Below the pieces are notes generated by a model. The model made no database searches. It was given only the letters and a program-made list of their open reading frames with translations, and was not told the DNA's origin. A DNA stretch of 21,944 nucleotides, from positions 1 through 21,944 of the forward strand of contig JAQGAU010001025.1 in NCBI GenBank assembly GCA_034698045.1. Reading direction: 5' to 3'. Below are positions 1 through 9,493 of this stretch, piece by piece. The DNA comes from Paramacrobiotus richtersi. Its lineage: Eukaryota; Tardigrada; Eutardigrada; Parachela; Macrobiotidae. The first letter of the stretch is position 1. Each line of letters starts with the position of its first letter. A program made the position numbers and the translations under genes.

Positions 1-2259
1 CGATCGTAAATATCCCACTGTTTGAATGTTAGTCGAACGTAAACATCCGCAACACGGTCACCGCTGGTGTTAATATATAGGACCATTTAATTAATAACAA
101 CACTGTTCTAGATTAAACAGTGCGGCTAGCGATCGACCTTCATGCAACGGAAGACTGCACTTAACCGCCGCTGTAGACCCCGTGGGAAAACACTCCCTCC
201 GCAACATCAAGCTGATATGCCGTGTGATTACGCGGCCGGTCGTGAGCTGTCGGCGGTTGCGAATGCGACAGGTGCAAGAAAATAACTTTATCACTGGGAC
301 TCCAGATGAATGATTTTGTAGCAATCTATGCAATTCGTATGTTGATAAGTACAATCTAGATAGTAATCACTATACGACTAATCCGTAACTGTAACCTAAA
401 AAACAGAGTCTCGTCTGAACTGAGCTCAAAAGATCGAAGGGCTTATAGCGTCGAACGCAAGATGTTCTACAATTGTATCATTATCTAATCAAACGCTATG
501 CGAAAGCTTTTTTACTATTTTCTTCGTTATAATATGCTGCGAAAACAACAATTTGATTCGGAAACTTTTCTAAAATTCCCGGTAATTTTTTTTGCAAGTG
601 GGAGCTCTAATTTTTGTGAAGTTTAAACAGTCTATTCTATGGACAAACCATGAGCAGCTTAAGAATTTCTGCACATCCATCACTGAAACGTGCGTAGCGT
701 TAACGTGACCAAACGTTGCGCCATCACACTGTCATTCTCAATGCGTGTTCACAGCGTCACACAACGACCAATTACCAAACATCCATCGCTAATTATTCCG
801 CTGTCCATTCGCCGATCCAACTAATTCGTACGCTTGATCACGTCCGTCAAACATGCACGTACAACCTACCCCATATCCCATTTGTTAGTGCTCATCCAAC
901 CTGCAACAACCGGCGCACCCTTACATCTTCCGGTCACCTACTTTACCGGATCCCGGAATTTATCAGTTTTTTCGTTTTTGATGAGAGGGAAAAAATGCCA
1001 CTAATCCGGTACGCACTTGTCAAACAAGCTGGCTTGTTGAGCGCGCATCTTAAGGGAAATGTATGCGGATAATGTTACGCTGTAAGCCTCGAGACCCGAC
1101 ACTCGTAATAACCGGTCAAGACTGGGGAGAATGTGTCAGGGCAATTGGCCAGTGATTACTTGGAAACGACAGCGGACGATCTCGCGGCACTCTCGGAGGC
1201 TGCAGTAGCAATCGGATATGCTGATTTGCCGGAGAGATCGGCGGGATGTTTTGCATATTTCATTTTGGCGTTCACACCAAAATGTGAATTAAAACAGGAA
1301 GCTTTGGATGGATCGCGGAGTGTCCGCACCCGCTTATATGAGTGTCAAGAAGGGCGATTGACATTAGCGATATCAAATATTTTTAATGCGACCTGATTCC
1401 ATAACATGTTTACATTGCATACACATAGTAAACTGGTTCATAAAAAAACAGAATTTAAGCACGATATATAAGTGTAGTACGTACTGAACGATCAACGTAT
1501 ACGCGCCCATTTACGAGCCGCAACGTATCTTTGTACCGAAACCTTTCAAAAAACCGCTTTATTATTTCTGAATCCTTGCTTTATGGTCCGCACATACCGG
1601 TAGTATGAATTGTGGATATTGTTAACGCAACTTTTCAGTAGGCCAGCGTGTAACGAAATTACAAGCTGAAGCAGAAGAAATTGTAAACATGTAATTATCT
1701 GAAAAGACCAGAGAATCGTCGAGAAACAGTTCTATTTGATCAAAGGCTGCAACTGAAAAAGCAGCTTCGAGCACCAAACGAGCCGTTTTTCTTACAGTTA
1801 AAAAGGAACACTATATGAAATGTTGTAAGGAACACTATAAGGTGTCAAGAAATAAGTGGACTGCTAGAAAACATTGAAGAGGACGGTGCTAAATGTTTTA
1901 TAACGGATGTTTATCTAAAAGCCCAAAGTCAACCAGTTGTACCGTCATAATATTATGCAGCCCCATGTAGAACACGACTGATGTATAACAACTTCTTCGA
2001 TACGTATCTCATTTTTTTTAGAACATACCCTTTAAACAATAAGATAATTAAGTCACAATTTCAGTGCCAGATTGACAATCAACCATTATTCTTTTTTAAA
2101 AAAAACAAGAACATGTCAAAATAAAATAAAATCACCAATTTTCCGGGGGGAAGTTACAAAAAAATCACCCATTTTCTACAGCATCAGATGCTAAAAACGC
2201 TTCACACCAACTATCACAGATCTGTAATAACAACAGTCGATTGTTCCCATCTCGTCCGT
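1..2259. other. Intergenic region with no supported gene
   Basis: No reading frame here shows a recognisable domain or a convincing exon with splice signals. Open stretches at 91-354 (minus) and 716-1072 (plus) look like chance frames: composition is odd and the second lacks an ATG start. The part next to 2260 should contain the 3' UTR of the minus-strand exchanger, but I see no canonical AATAAA on that strand within about 300 bases of the stop. Positions 1800-1850 hold two close copies of a short motif (aaggaacactata). Otherwise I see nothing. Confidence 0.6.
1133..1396 (+). other. Possible hypothetical exon or small open frame
   Basis: An 87-codon open stretch, richer in GC than its flanks, begins at a GTG rather than an ATG and ends in TGA. 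The translation has a fairly protein-like composition: an acidic/alanine-rich first third (around DDLAALSEAA), then a hydrophobic patch, then a charged tail. I recognise no domain. No paired exon is evident either side, so if it is coding it would have to be an exon whose partners lie outside this window or go unrecognised. Chance is the more likely explanation. Confidence 0.13.
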
Positions 2260-5200
2260 TTACATGAGAACGCCCAGGGCGGTGGGAATGGCCAGCCCCA
2301 GGAAGACGACATAGAGCCCCAGGAGGATGCCCCCGTAGACCCGCCCCAACCGGAAGCGCGCCAGGAGGATGAAGACCAGGGAGAAGCACAGCGACAGCAT
2401 CAGAGCACCCGCGGACAACAGCGACAAGGAGGTCGTCTGTACCGGGAAGGGGTTGACGGTGGAGGTGGCGAAGCAGAAGGAGGTGCCCACGCCCAGTAGC
2501 AAATCTACAAGACATTCCGTATGATTTATATTCAATTTTCATAATGTTTTTGCAGGCTATATCAGTGCTATTGCAACACGCACACAGTTTTGTCATCCGT
2601 CGTAAAATCTTCAACGGCATATTGTCGCTTCCTGTTTTCTTCTAATTTTTTTGTTGATTTGGAAATTTTTCCTTAATTTCTCTATCAGTATTATTCACAT
2701 AATTCTGCTGTTAATTAGCGATTCGTAATCGGTACTATGCGGTTTACATTGATTACTACATACTTACTACTCAGATTTAATAATAATCTGGATAAACATA
2801 ATTTCCATCCAGCCAGATAAAAAAATATTAAAAAAAACAATCATTATACAAAAAAATTAAACATTATTATTATATTAATATAAAACATTGTTATTCAAAA
2901 GAACCTGTAAACTGTAATGAGATAACGCTGCCCCATATGTTCGTTCCCACCAAACGATTTTTCACACGTTATTTGTAAAAAAAACCGATTATTACGAAAA
3001 GTCCCACACAAAACACAACCCCGGCACTTACTCATCATGGGTCCAGCAAACACCGCCGAAATGCCCACCCGGGGCGATCCCCGTCGTGCCATCGAGGTAT
3101 CCGCAATGAAGTCTACAACACACCGAGTAACACGTGTCAGTCAAGCCAGTCATTCTCGCAAATCCCTATGAATCCACAGTCGCCCAGTAGGTGGACGACG
3201 TTAAGAAATCAAAGCTCCCCTACCGGGAATGCTGTTGCCCCATGCCAGCACCGTCAATCCCAGAATGGTCGTCTTGATATTCAACGCGATCCCCACGGTC
3301 TGCAGGGAGGCGACAATCTCGTTGGCCGTCAGGTACACCCACACGCAGGCACCGAAAAAGCCCAAATAGGCAAACACCTACGAAACACAGTGTACGATTA
3401 TCAACACAAGACAGAGTGGGATGGAAACTATCCAATTGAAAACCTACCACTACTTGTAAATCATGGTTTTTTTATAGAACTGTTTGGTCGTTCTGATGGC
3501 GTATGCTTTTAGCTTGTTCTGCCGCATTTATTGACTCATTTCCACACTTTTTTGAATTTTCTTTTCAGTGATGTTCCGCATGGGAGAATGTTTTATACAG
3601 AATATTGTATAGCTTATTGTAACAGAATTTATGTATAATTAAAACTGACAGAAAAATAATTTTATTTTTTTATTTAATTCTCTAACATTTGATAATTACA
3701 GTTGACAGAAAAATAATTTTATTTAATTAATTAATTCTTTCTCATTAAAAAACAATTTCCACAAATAAATCACGTAGGATTTAGAAATAATCCGAAACAC
3801 CAACAACAAAAAACATCACAAAATCTGCAGTTCACATCATACAGCATACGTTATTAGAAAATGTCCACAGGACGCAACACAAACACGTTGTTCGCTAGTT
3901 ATGGAGAATTTACGGATTTCTATTGACTTACAATGTGATACCACGGCGGTTCCGTGACATGGGACGTGAAGAAGACGAACGCGGCCACCAGGAGTGCAAT
4001 GAGCAGAGCCAAAGCCCATGTAGGGAAAACATTGCTCAGGGTCGAATCGATAGCACCTGTAGGAAAACCAGTACATTGCCTTGATGCACTGAAGGAAAAC
4101 CAAGATATTCTTCAGTACCTGGCACCAGTACCACGACCAACATGGGCAGTGTAACGCAGTTTATGACGCGCAGCACTTTGGACCAGCGCTGCTGGGGGTC
4201 CTCCTGTTTGCTCACCACCACCGGGACGGTCATGTTGAGGATGATTTCGAAGGGGATCTATAAAAGCGATCAGTGTTCATTCAAAATTTTCATTTTTTAT
4301 AATGTCTGTTTCGTAATATTTTACAAAATTCAAGGTTTTCATCTAATTCAAAATTTTTGGGAATTTTTATACACATAATATGATAATAAGATGAGTCTGT
4401 TTCGTAATATTTTACAAAATTTAAGGTTTTCATACAATTCAAAATATTTGAGGAATTTTTAAAAAAATAATAAAACGAGTCTGTTTCGTAATATTTTACA
4501 AAAGTGAAGGTTTTATACAATTCAAAATTTTTGCGGAATTTTATACAAATAAATAAAATGAGTATTTCGTAATATTTAAAAAAATTCAAGGTTTTCATAC
4601 AATTCCAAATTTCTGCGGAATTTTGATGCAAATAAATAAAACGAGTCTGGTTCGTAATATTTTAAAAAAATTCAAGGTTTTCATACAATTCAAAAGTTTT
4701 GCGGAATTTTTATACAAATAAATAAAATGAGTCTGTTTCGTAATATTTTAAAACATTCAATGCTTTGATACAATTTAAAATTTTTGGGAATTTGTATAAA
4801 AATAAATAAAATGAGTCTGCCGACAATCTAGGTACGAAAACAAAAAAACGTACTAAAAAACGTTATAAAACTGTAGCGAACGAACACCGCTGAAGAAATG
4901 CAGCAGAACAAGAACATTAAGGAAAAAGCCGTACAATACACTGAAAGGAATCTGAGCAGAATGGTACAGATAATCACGTGATTTCCAGCAAAAACCAAGA
5001 AGAAACTTTCTAAATACTTTTTTTTGTATAATCTGTACAACCGGTTGACGTACCGCGACAATACACCGGATCTTCCTCCACAGGGTCAGACTCTTAAACC
5101 GGAAGGTCTCCTGCGGGAGAAGACCCCGGATAAAGTCCCCGTACCACGTGATGCGTCCGGATCCGGCCAGGAGAATCAACGGCACATCATCCTCATCGCC

Positions 5201-7484
5201 GCGTTCTTCGTGCGGTGAGGGGCTCATGACGTGTGAATCATCATCCGGCACCAGGTCATCGTCGCTGCCGGTGGGAGGGAGGTTGGTGATGCTGTCGTTA
5301 CCCACCAGGAACTTGGCCGCGGTGTTGGCTGTGTATGCGTCAAAGAATAAACATTACGTTGCTGTTTGTAAGAAAACAGGAAATACATGGTTTCCTGTGT
5401 CTGACGGAAACGTCACATTTATGTGTAATGCAAATACAGTTAAAAAATTTCAATGTTATGCAGGCCTCGACCCACAGAAAAAGCTTTTTACCAAAAAAAT
5501 TTAAAGAAAATTAAAAAATATATTTACAAAAACAGACTTAAAAATTAATACATAATAACTAAATAAAACTACAATTTAAACCTCGATCAAACGCAAACTT
5601 AACCACCAGTTCACTTGAAAACTTATTTTTTTCTTCTTGGTTTTTCTTTTTCGGCGCTTGATTTTAATAAAAATTAACTTCACATTCATCGATATACTGT
5701 AGTTATGAGGAAAACACTAATAGACTGACAGAACATACGATAGCACTGTTTACGGATGATCCGTCCCCCCACGGCGACCACGACATACGCTCCATACAGG
5801 CACAGAAACCCGATGGCTTCGGCCAAATAGATACATCCGCGACACAGAATGACGATGATCCACACCACACCGGCAATGTAGAATGCCACATCACGCAGGA
5901 AGGGCCGGCGCATGATGGTGAAGGGCGCCAGGATGCTGACGGCGGCGCCCACCACCGTCGTGACGAAGATCCCGCCCCCTAATCACACAGGTATGCAAAT
6001 TTCAAATATGACCGTAAAACACGACTGTAACTATTGTTCTATCAAATAAACTACCAAATTTCGAAAATTATTCCCTAGCTAATCGTACAACAAGGAAAAT
6101 TCAAGAAAAACGTAATAAAATAAAAAAAATTTAAGAAACGATATCTTAAAATCAAAGTGAACAGTAAATTAAAAAGTAAATTTCCCGGAAATCGATTCAA
6201 AAGAAACCCTGAAAAAAATAAAAAACTGAAGCTACTGTTTTATTAACTACACTATGAAATTTCGAATTATTCCCTACCTAATCTTTTAGCAGGAAAAATT
6301 CAAGAAAAACGTAATAAAATACACTAAAAATAAATGTATAAAACGTTAATTCAAAATGAACGTAAACAGGCAAAAAATTAAAAAAGTGAATGTCCTGGAA
6401 ATAAATTCAAAAGAAACCCCGAAAAAACTTCCAGAACATTATCGGTATTACGTAAGTAAGATCCCCACCCGGAAGAAAACAATCAGAATGTTTAATTTAG
6501 TTAATTAATACAAAATTCTCAGAAAATATTCCAACCTTACCAATAAGCTCTCCAATAGCTAGCCCCGGATCCCCACTGGACGAATGCACCGCAATAATGG
6601 ACGACATAATATCCGGAGCCCCATTTCCAAATGCTAGAAACGTCACACCGTGCAAAACAAAACAGTCAAGGAAACCAACACAAAAAACGACATTTCCACA
6701 CAGCAAATCAACAGAAAAAGGATATTGCAAGGTTTTCGCTGAGATGCAGATTCTTGGCGATCATGGTCAATGACGGGCATAAGCTGCAACAAGAATCCAC
6801 TCAATGCGGAGCGAGAAAACGCAGCAAAAGTCGTCGAACCCACGAGGAACTCTCGGAGAGTCCCCGTACTTACTAGTTGTCCGCGGCCAATCCGCAGGCG
6901 ACAAACAGGACAAGAATCCATAGAAACTGTGGAAAATGAGATAAAAGTGAGAATTTGATGTCGGGAAGTGAAGGAGGGAAGAGTTATTACGGTTAACGTG
7001 ACGGCCAACGGGATGAGGGAATCTCCCAACCAGCAGTAGTACAACTCCAAATACGGAATGTATCCTTCACCCACGCAGTTGGGATCAGTCTGCACCGTGT
7101 AGCAGGCATTATAACCGATCTCCCGGTTGAATTTGATGATGTCGTAACACTGCGAAACCAAGAAAAAACGAAATTTAACCCGACTTCCGCTTTTGATCGT
7201 CCTCAGTCAAGCAAAAATTCAGGGAAACATCTTTTTTTGAATTTTTAACATAAAAACTCGAAAATTTTGACTGACAAATATTTACAAAATTTCTACTAAT
7301 TTTTTTTAATTTTTTGTGATTTTTTCGGAATTATTTTTAGATTTTTATAGTTTTTGCGTCTGCATTATTTTACCTCAGTGCTGTTGGTTGTATTAGTCCC
7401 AATATCCGCCAGGAAGCGTCCCACGATTTCCGGGAACATTTTTGCAGAAGATGCCAAAGCGAGACAACTCGTGATAAACCAAAC
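2260..7484 (-). CDS. SLC8B1: Mitochondrial Na+/Ca2+ (Li+) exchanger, NCLX/SLC8B1-like, multi-exon
   Basis: Cation/Ca2+ exchanger family; NCLX exports Ca2+ from the mitochondrial matrix in exchange for Na+ or Li+. Exons in coding order: 7484-7374 (start uncertain), 7149-6991, 6926-6874, 6783-6726, 6649-6541, 5978-5754, 5328-5054, 4257-4119, 4056-3932, 3377-3224, 3112-3032, 2504-2260. Every junction keeps phase, giving about 577 residues against 584 in human. The N-terminal lumenal part has NTTNST glycosylation sequons and conserved cysteines around CYDII and DPNC. The alpha-1 repeat reads GVTFLAFGNGAPD followed by GGGIFVTTVV. A central acidic loop (exon 5328-5054) is rich in D and E. The alpha-2 repeat reads LGLTVLAWGNSIPD and continues to AGPMMNLLLGVG. 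Hydrophobic helices flank both repeats. Divergently paired with SUB1. All introns are GT-AG except 6725-6650, which is AT-AC. The alpha-2 motif has P where human NCLX has G (GNSIGD). Only the 5' end is uncertain. Confidence 0.93.
3646..3726. repeat. Short direct repeat pair in an NCLX intron
   Basis: The phrase tgacagaaaaataattttat occurs at about 3646 and again at about 3703, followed in both by T/A-rich runs ending in taattc. It lies in the intron between exons 4056-3932 and 3377-3224. Looks like a local AT-rich duplication. Confidence 0.6.
4304..4820. repeat. AT-rich tandem repeat array, ~84-bp unit, about six copies
   Basis: Units start with a gtctgtttcgtaatatttt-like phrase near 4304, 4395, 4479, 4562 (partly deleted), 4645, 4731 and 4815, so spacings are 91, 84, 83, 83, 86 and 84. 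Each unit contains an aaggttttcatacaattcaaa segment and ends in an aaataaaatgag-like phrase. Copies differ by point changes and small indels. The array lies in the intron between exons 5328-5054 and 4257-4119 of the exchanger gene. Open frames across it on the minus strand are repeat translation, not genes. Confidence 0.92.
6031..6431. repeat. Two-copy direct repeat, ~200-bp unit
   Basis: Positions 6031-6231 and 6232-6431 are diverged tandem copies. Shared landmarks in the same order are ctactgttttat/ctattgttctat, aaatttcgaa..attattcccta, aattcaagaaaaacgtaataa, and ggaaat..attcaaaagaaaccc. The repeat fills most of the exchanger intron between exons 6649-6541 and 5978-5754. It is AT-rich and no coding content is seen. 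Confidence 0.85.
6650..6725 (-). other. U12-type (minor spliceosome) AT-AC intron in NCLX gene
   Basis: Reading on the minus strand, the intron begins ATATCCTTT directly after the exon ending ...GAAAACCTTGCA, and ends TTGCAC just before GGTGTGACG. The donor matches the U12 AT-AC consensus. A TTCCTTGAC box, a full match to the U12 branch-point consensus TTCCTTRAY, places its adenosine 16 bases before the 3' end. Splicing here joins NLA to GVTFLAFGNGAPD, the same junction sequence as in NCLX proteins, in phase 0. No AG lies near the 3' end that would permit a normal GT-AG intron with this protein. Length is 76 bases. Confidence 0.9.
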
Positions 7485-7832
7485 CTAATCATGAGTGTCC
7501 AAATAAAAAGAATCCCACCGATACAACTGTTGGCTTTTTATAGATTACAGATGACAAGACCCCATGACATTCCAGTGGGTTATCGTGTTTGCTCTCACAG
7601 ATAACATGAACTAGATAAGTCAAAACTAATCATTCTTCAACAAAGGAGGACAAGATAAAGTGGGTAATCACTGCGAAATGTCCACCAAACTGTGCCAGAA
7701 ACTTTCCAACCGCGAACCACACTCACAGAATTTAAAACAGCATGCTGCATGCATGATGCCACAAAACTGCAGCATCAGAATTCAGAAACCACAAGAATGC
7801 AAACAAATCAAAATGCAAAATCTACGGTCTAC

Positions 7833-7888
7833 CGGAAGTGGCGTAGAGGGCTGAAGCACATTTTTTGAAGTCGCATCGCCACACGCAT
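7833..7888 (-). other. Candidate first coding exon of the NCLX-like gene
   Basis: The minus strand has an ATG at 7888 with two further in-frame ATGs, and the frame reaches a GTAGAC donor after 7833 in phase 2. It encodes MRVAMRLQKMCFSPLRHF, basic and free of acidic residues, as in a mitochondrial presequence. It joins in frame if the next exon starts at 7467 (acceptor CACGAG), giving a protein of about 590 residues. The alternative acceptor at 7485-7486 (ATTAG) would start the exon at 7484 in phase 0 with VWFITSCLALASSA, more like a secretory signal, and needs a different first exon that I could not find. Inference only. Confidence 0.35.
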
Positions 7889-8183
7889 CGGATGTCGCCC
7901 AGGTAGGTGCCGAGCGTTCGAGCTGTCACCCGCCCAAAAACTCCATTCTGTCATTCAAAAACATGATCAAGCGTGAAGCGCGCAAATTCTCAGCCGCTCG
8001 ACAGCCAGAGTGCCATCTTGTTTTTTTGGATGAGTTCGATTGTTGGATTTCGCCAGAGATTCGGAGGAAAGTGATTAGCGCTTGTATACATTGATAAAAA
8101 TTTACTTTTTGGAAGAATATATCGTGCATCAAAGTTTTTGTGGCAGGATTTTGTTTGGAATCTTGCAGCGAACCACAACCACC
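7889..8183. promoter_or_regulatory. Divergent promoter region between NCLX-like gene and SUB1, with a YY1/Pho-like site
   Basis: This interval separates the candidate start of the minus-strand exchanger from the plus-strand SUB1 ATG. It is more GC-rich near 7890-8015 than the introns around it. GCCATCTTG at 8012-8020 matches the core of the YY1/Pho element (GCCAT), which is common near start sites of TATA-less housekeeping genes. I see no good TATA box upstream of SUB1. The functional assignment is inference. Confidence 0.4.
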
Positions 8184-8738
8184 ATGAGCGATTCCGAGAA
8201 GAGCACCTCCGAAGAGAAGTCCAAACCGACCAAACAGCCCGACACCTCCGACAGCGAACCCGAACCCCCGAAGAAAAAGCCCTTCAACAACGACAGCGAC
8301 GCCTCCGACGACGATCAGCCCAAGAAATCCACCAAAACCCCATCCAAGAACAGCGTGAGCTCCTCGTCCTCATCCGACGGGGAACTCGAGGAACAGCCCA
8401 AAAAGAAACCCAAGAAGGAAGAACCGAAAAGCAAGGACAAAAAGGAAGACCGCAAGAGTAAGGACAAGCGTGAGGAGCCGAAAAGTAAGGATAAGAAGAA
8501 GAAACGCGCCGCGACCCCCGAATCCGAGGAGGAAGAAGCCAAGTTCGATCTGGGGAACAATCGCTTCCTGACCCATGATGAGTTTAAAGGGAGGACCCTG
8601 GTCAACATCCGCGAGTACTACATGGACGGGAAGAGCGGGGAGATGCGGCCCGGGAAGAAGGGGATCTCGTTGACGTTGGAGCAGTGGAAGAAGCTGAATA
8701 AGTTTGCGCCCAAGGTGAACAAGGCGCTGGGCATTTGA
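8184..8738 (+). CDS. SUB1: RNA polymerase II transcriptional coactivator PC4 (SUB1 homologue)
   Basis: A nuclear single-strand-DNA-binding coactivator that bridges activators and the basal Pol II machinery. The single exon encodes 184 residues. The start is the ATG at 8184 in a good context (aaccaccATGa); the frame opens upstream without similarity. Residues 1-118 are a disordered, Ser/Lys/Asp/Glu-rich region starting MSDSEKSTSEEKSK, resembling the SEAC region of PC4, with CK2-type S/D/E runs. It holds three tandem 9-residue copies of an EEPKSKDKK-like motif. The last ~65 residues are the PC4 fold: FDLGNNRFLTHDEFKGRTLVNIREYY, with MRPGKKGISLTLEQWKKL near the end, holding the conserved basic and aromatic DNA-binding positions. 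Longer than human SUB1 (127 residues) because of the N-terminal tail. Divergent to the NCLX gene. No canonical poly(A) signal seen close downstream. Confidence 0.96.
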   Translation: MSDSEKSTSEEKSKPTKQPDTSDSEPEPPKKKPFNNDSDASDDDQPKKSTKTPSKNSVSSSSSSDGELEEQPKKKPKKEEPKSKDKKEDRKSKDKREEPKSKDKKKKRAATPESEEEEAKFDLGNNRFLTHDEFKGRTLVNIREYYMDGKSGEMRPGKKGISLTLEQWKKLNKFAPKVNKALGI

Positions 8739-9493
8739 GCATTCCGTGGATTTTTGTGTAGAGGTACTTTTTCTTCGAAAATTTGTTAAAATGGTTGTTG
8801 CTTCTGTTTAACTTCAAATAATGGCACACATTTGTGGTTCTCTTATGTATCTGCAGTATTCTTTTTTTTGTCATTTAATTGAAACGTTCATGGTATCAAC
8901 TTTCCGTTGACGTACGACAGTAATCTTCAATTATTAGTTACGATAAAAATGTGAAAAATCTGTCTGTTCCGCTTGTACCGAGTTAACTTTTAAAGAGCGG
9001 AGGCGCTGTCCGTACGGATAAGCTTTTGTGCGTTCGGTGGCTTGAGCAAGATCAACCCCCGCGCGCGGATGCACCCAGCGCATGGGGCTTACTCACGTTT
9101 CTTATTCACAATTTCACACATATGTATTGTTAAACTGGCTCAGTGTGAGTTTACATAATAACTAACCTGGATGAGAGGTACAGATAAATCGTACAGAATC
9201 TGATTAGTTCACGCTAGATTGTAATGAACCAAGGTCGGAAAAAAAGCTGTGCATGGCGTTTATGTAACTTGGAGGTTTTTGTAGCGACGTTATATAAAAC
9301 AGTCACATCGTACAGGAAATTCCCGTGGAGAGGGAAAGTAGAACACAGAGGTTGAAATACTTACGCAAATAACCCCGCACGAATCACCACGGTATTATAA
9401 TATTATTGAATAAGTTTGCTTTTTTTCGCACTGTTGTTATTACTGTTTTACTACGAATCCTACGATACAGCGGTATATACATACGGCAGCAAA
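8739..9493. other. Intergenic: SUB1 3' flank and lipocalin-1 upstream region
   Basis: The first part is the expected SUB1 3' UTR. The stretch 8990-9100 is more GC-rich and has no open frame of note. A TATA-like box lies at 9291. No other gene or RNA seen. Confidence 0.6.
9291..9298 (+). promoter_or_regulatory. TATA box candidate for lipocalin 1
   Basis: TATATAAA preceded by a GC-containing flank (gcgacgt) sits 203 bases before the lipocalin-1 ATG. A start site about 30 bases downstream would give a ~170-base 5' leader. No closer TATA is convincing. Confidence 0.45.

Noticed and set aside
716-1072. 118-codon plus-strand open frame
   Set aside because: No ATG start, no domain, composition like random sequence (many H, T and N), and no splice partners.
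2188-2499. Plus-strand open frame of about 100 codons
   Set aside because: It is the reverse complement of the last NCLX exon; the GC-rich exon leaves the opposite strand open.
4290-4631. Minus-strand 113-codon frame with repeated protein segments
   Set aside because: It is translation of the 84-bp AT-rich tandem array within an intron; the period and decay follow the DNA repeat.
6497-6730. Single long exon reading through into GVTFLAFGNGAPD
   Set aside because: The preceding residues do not match NCLX, and the AT-AC intron explains the junction with the conserved NLA-GVTF sequence.
8315-8608. Minus-strand leucine/serine-rich frames opposite SUB1
   Set aside because: They arise from the Lys/Glu/Ser-rich SUB1 coding strand; no independent support.
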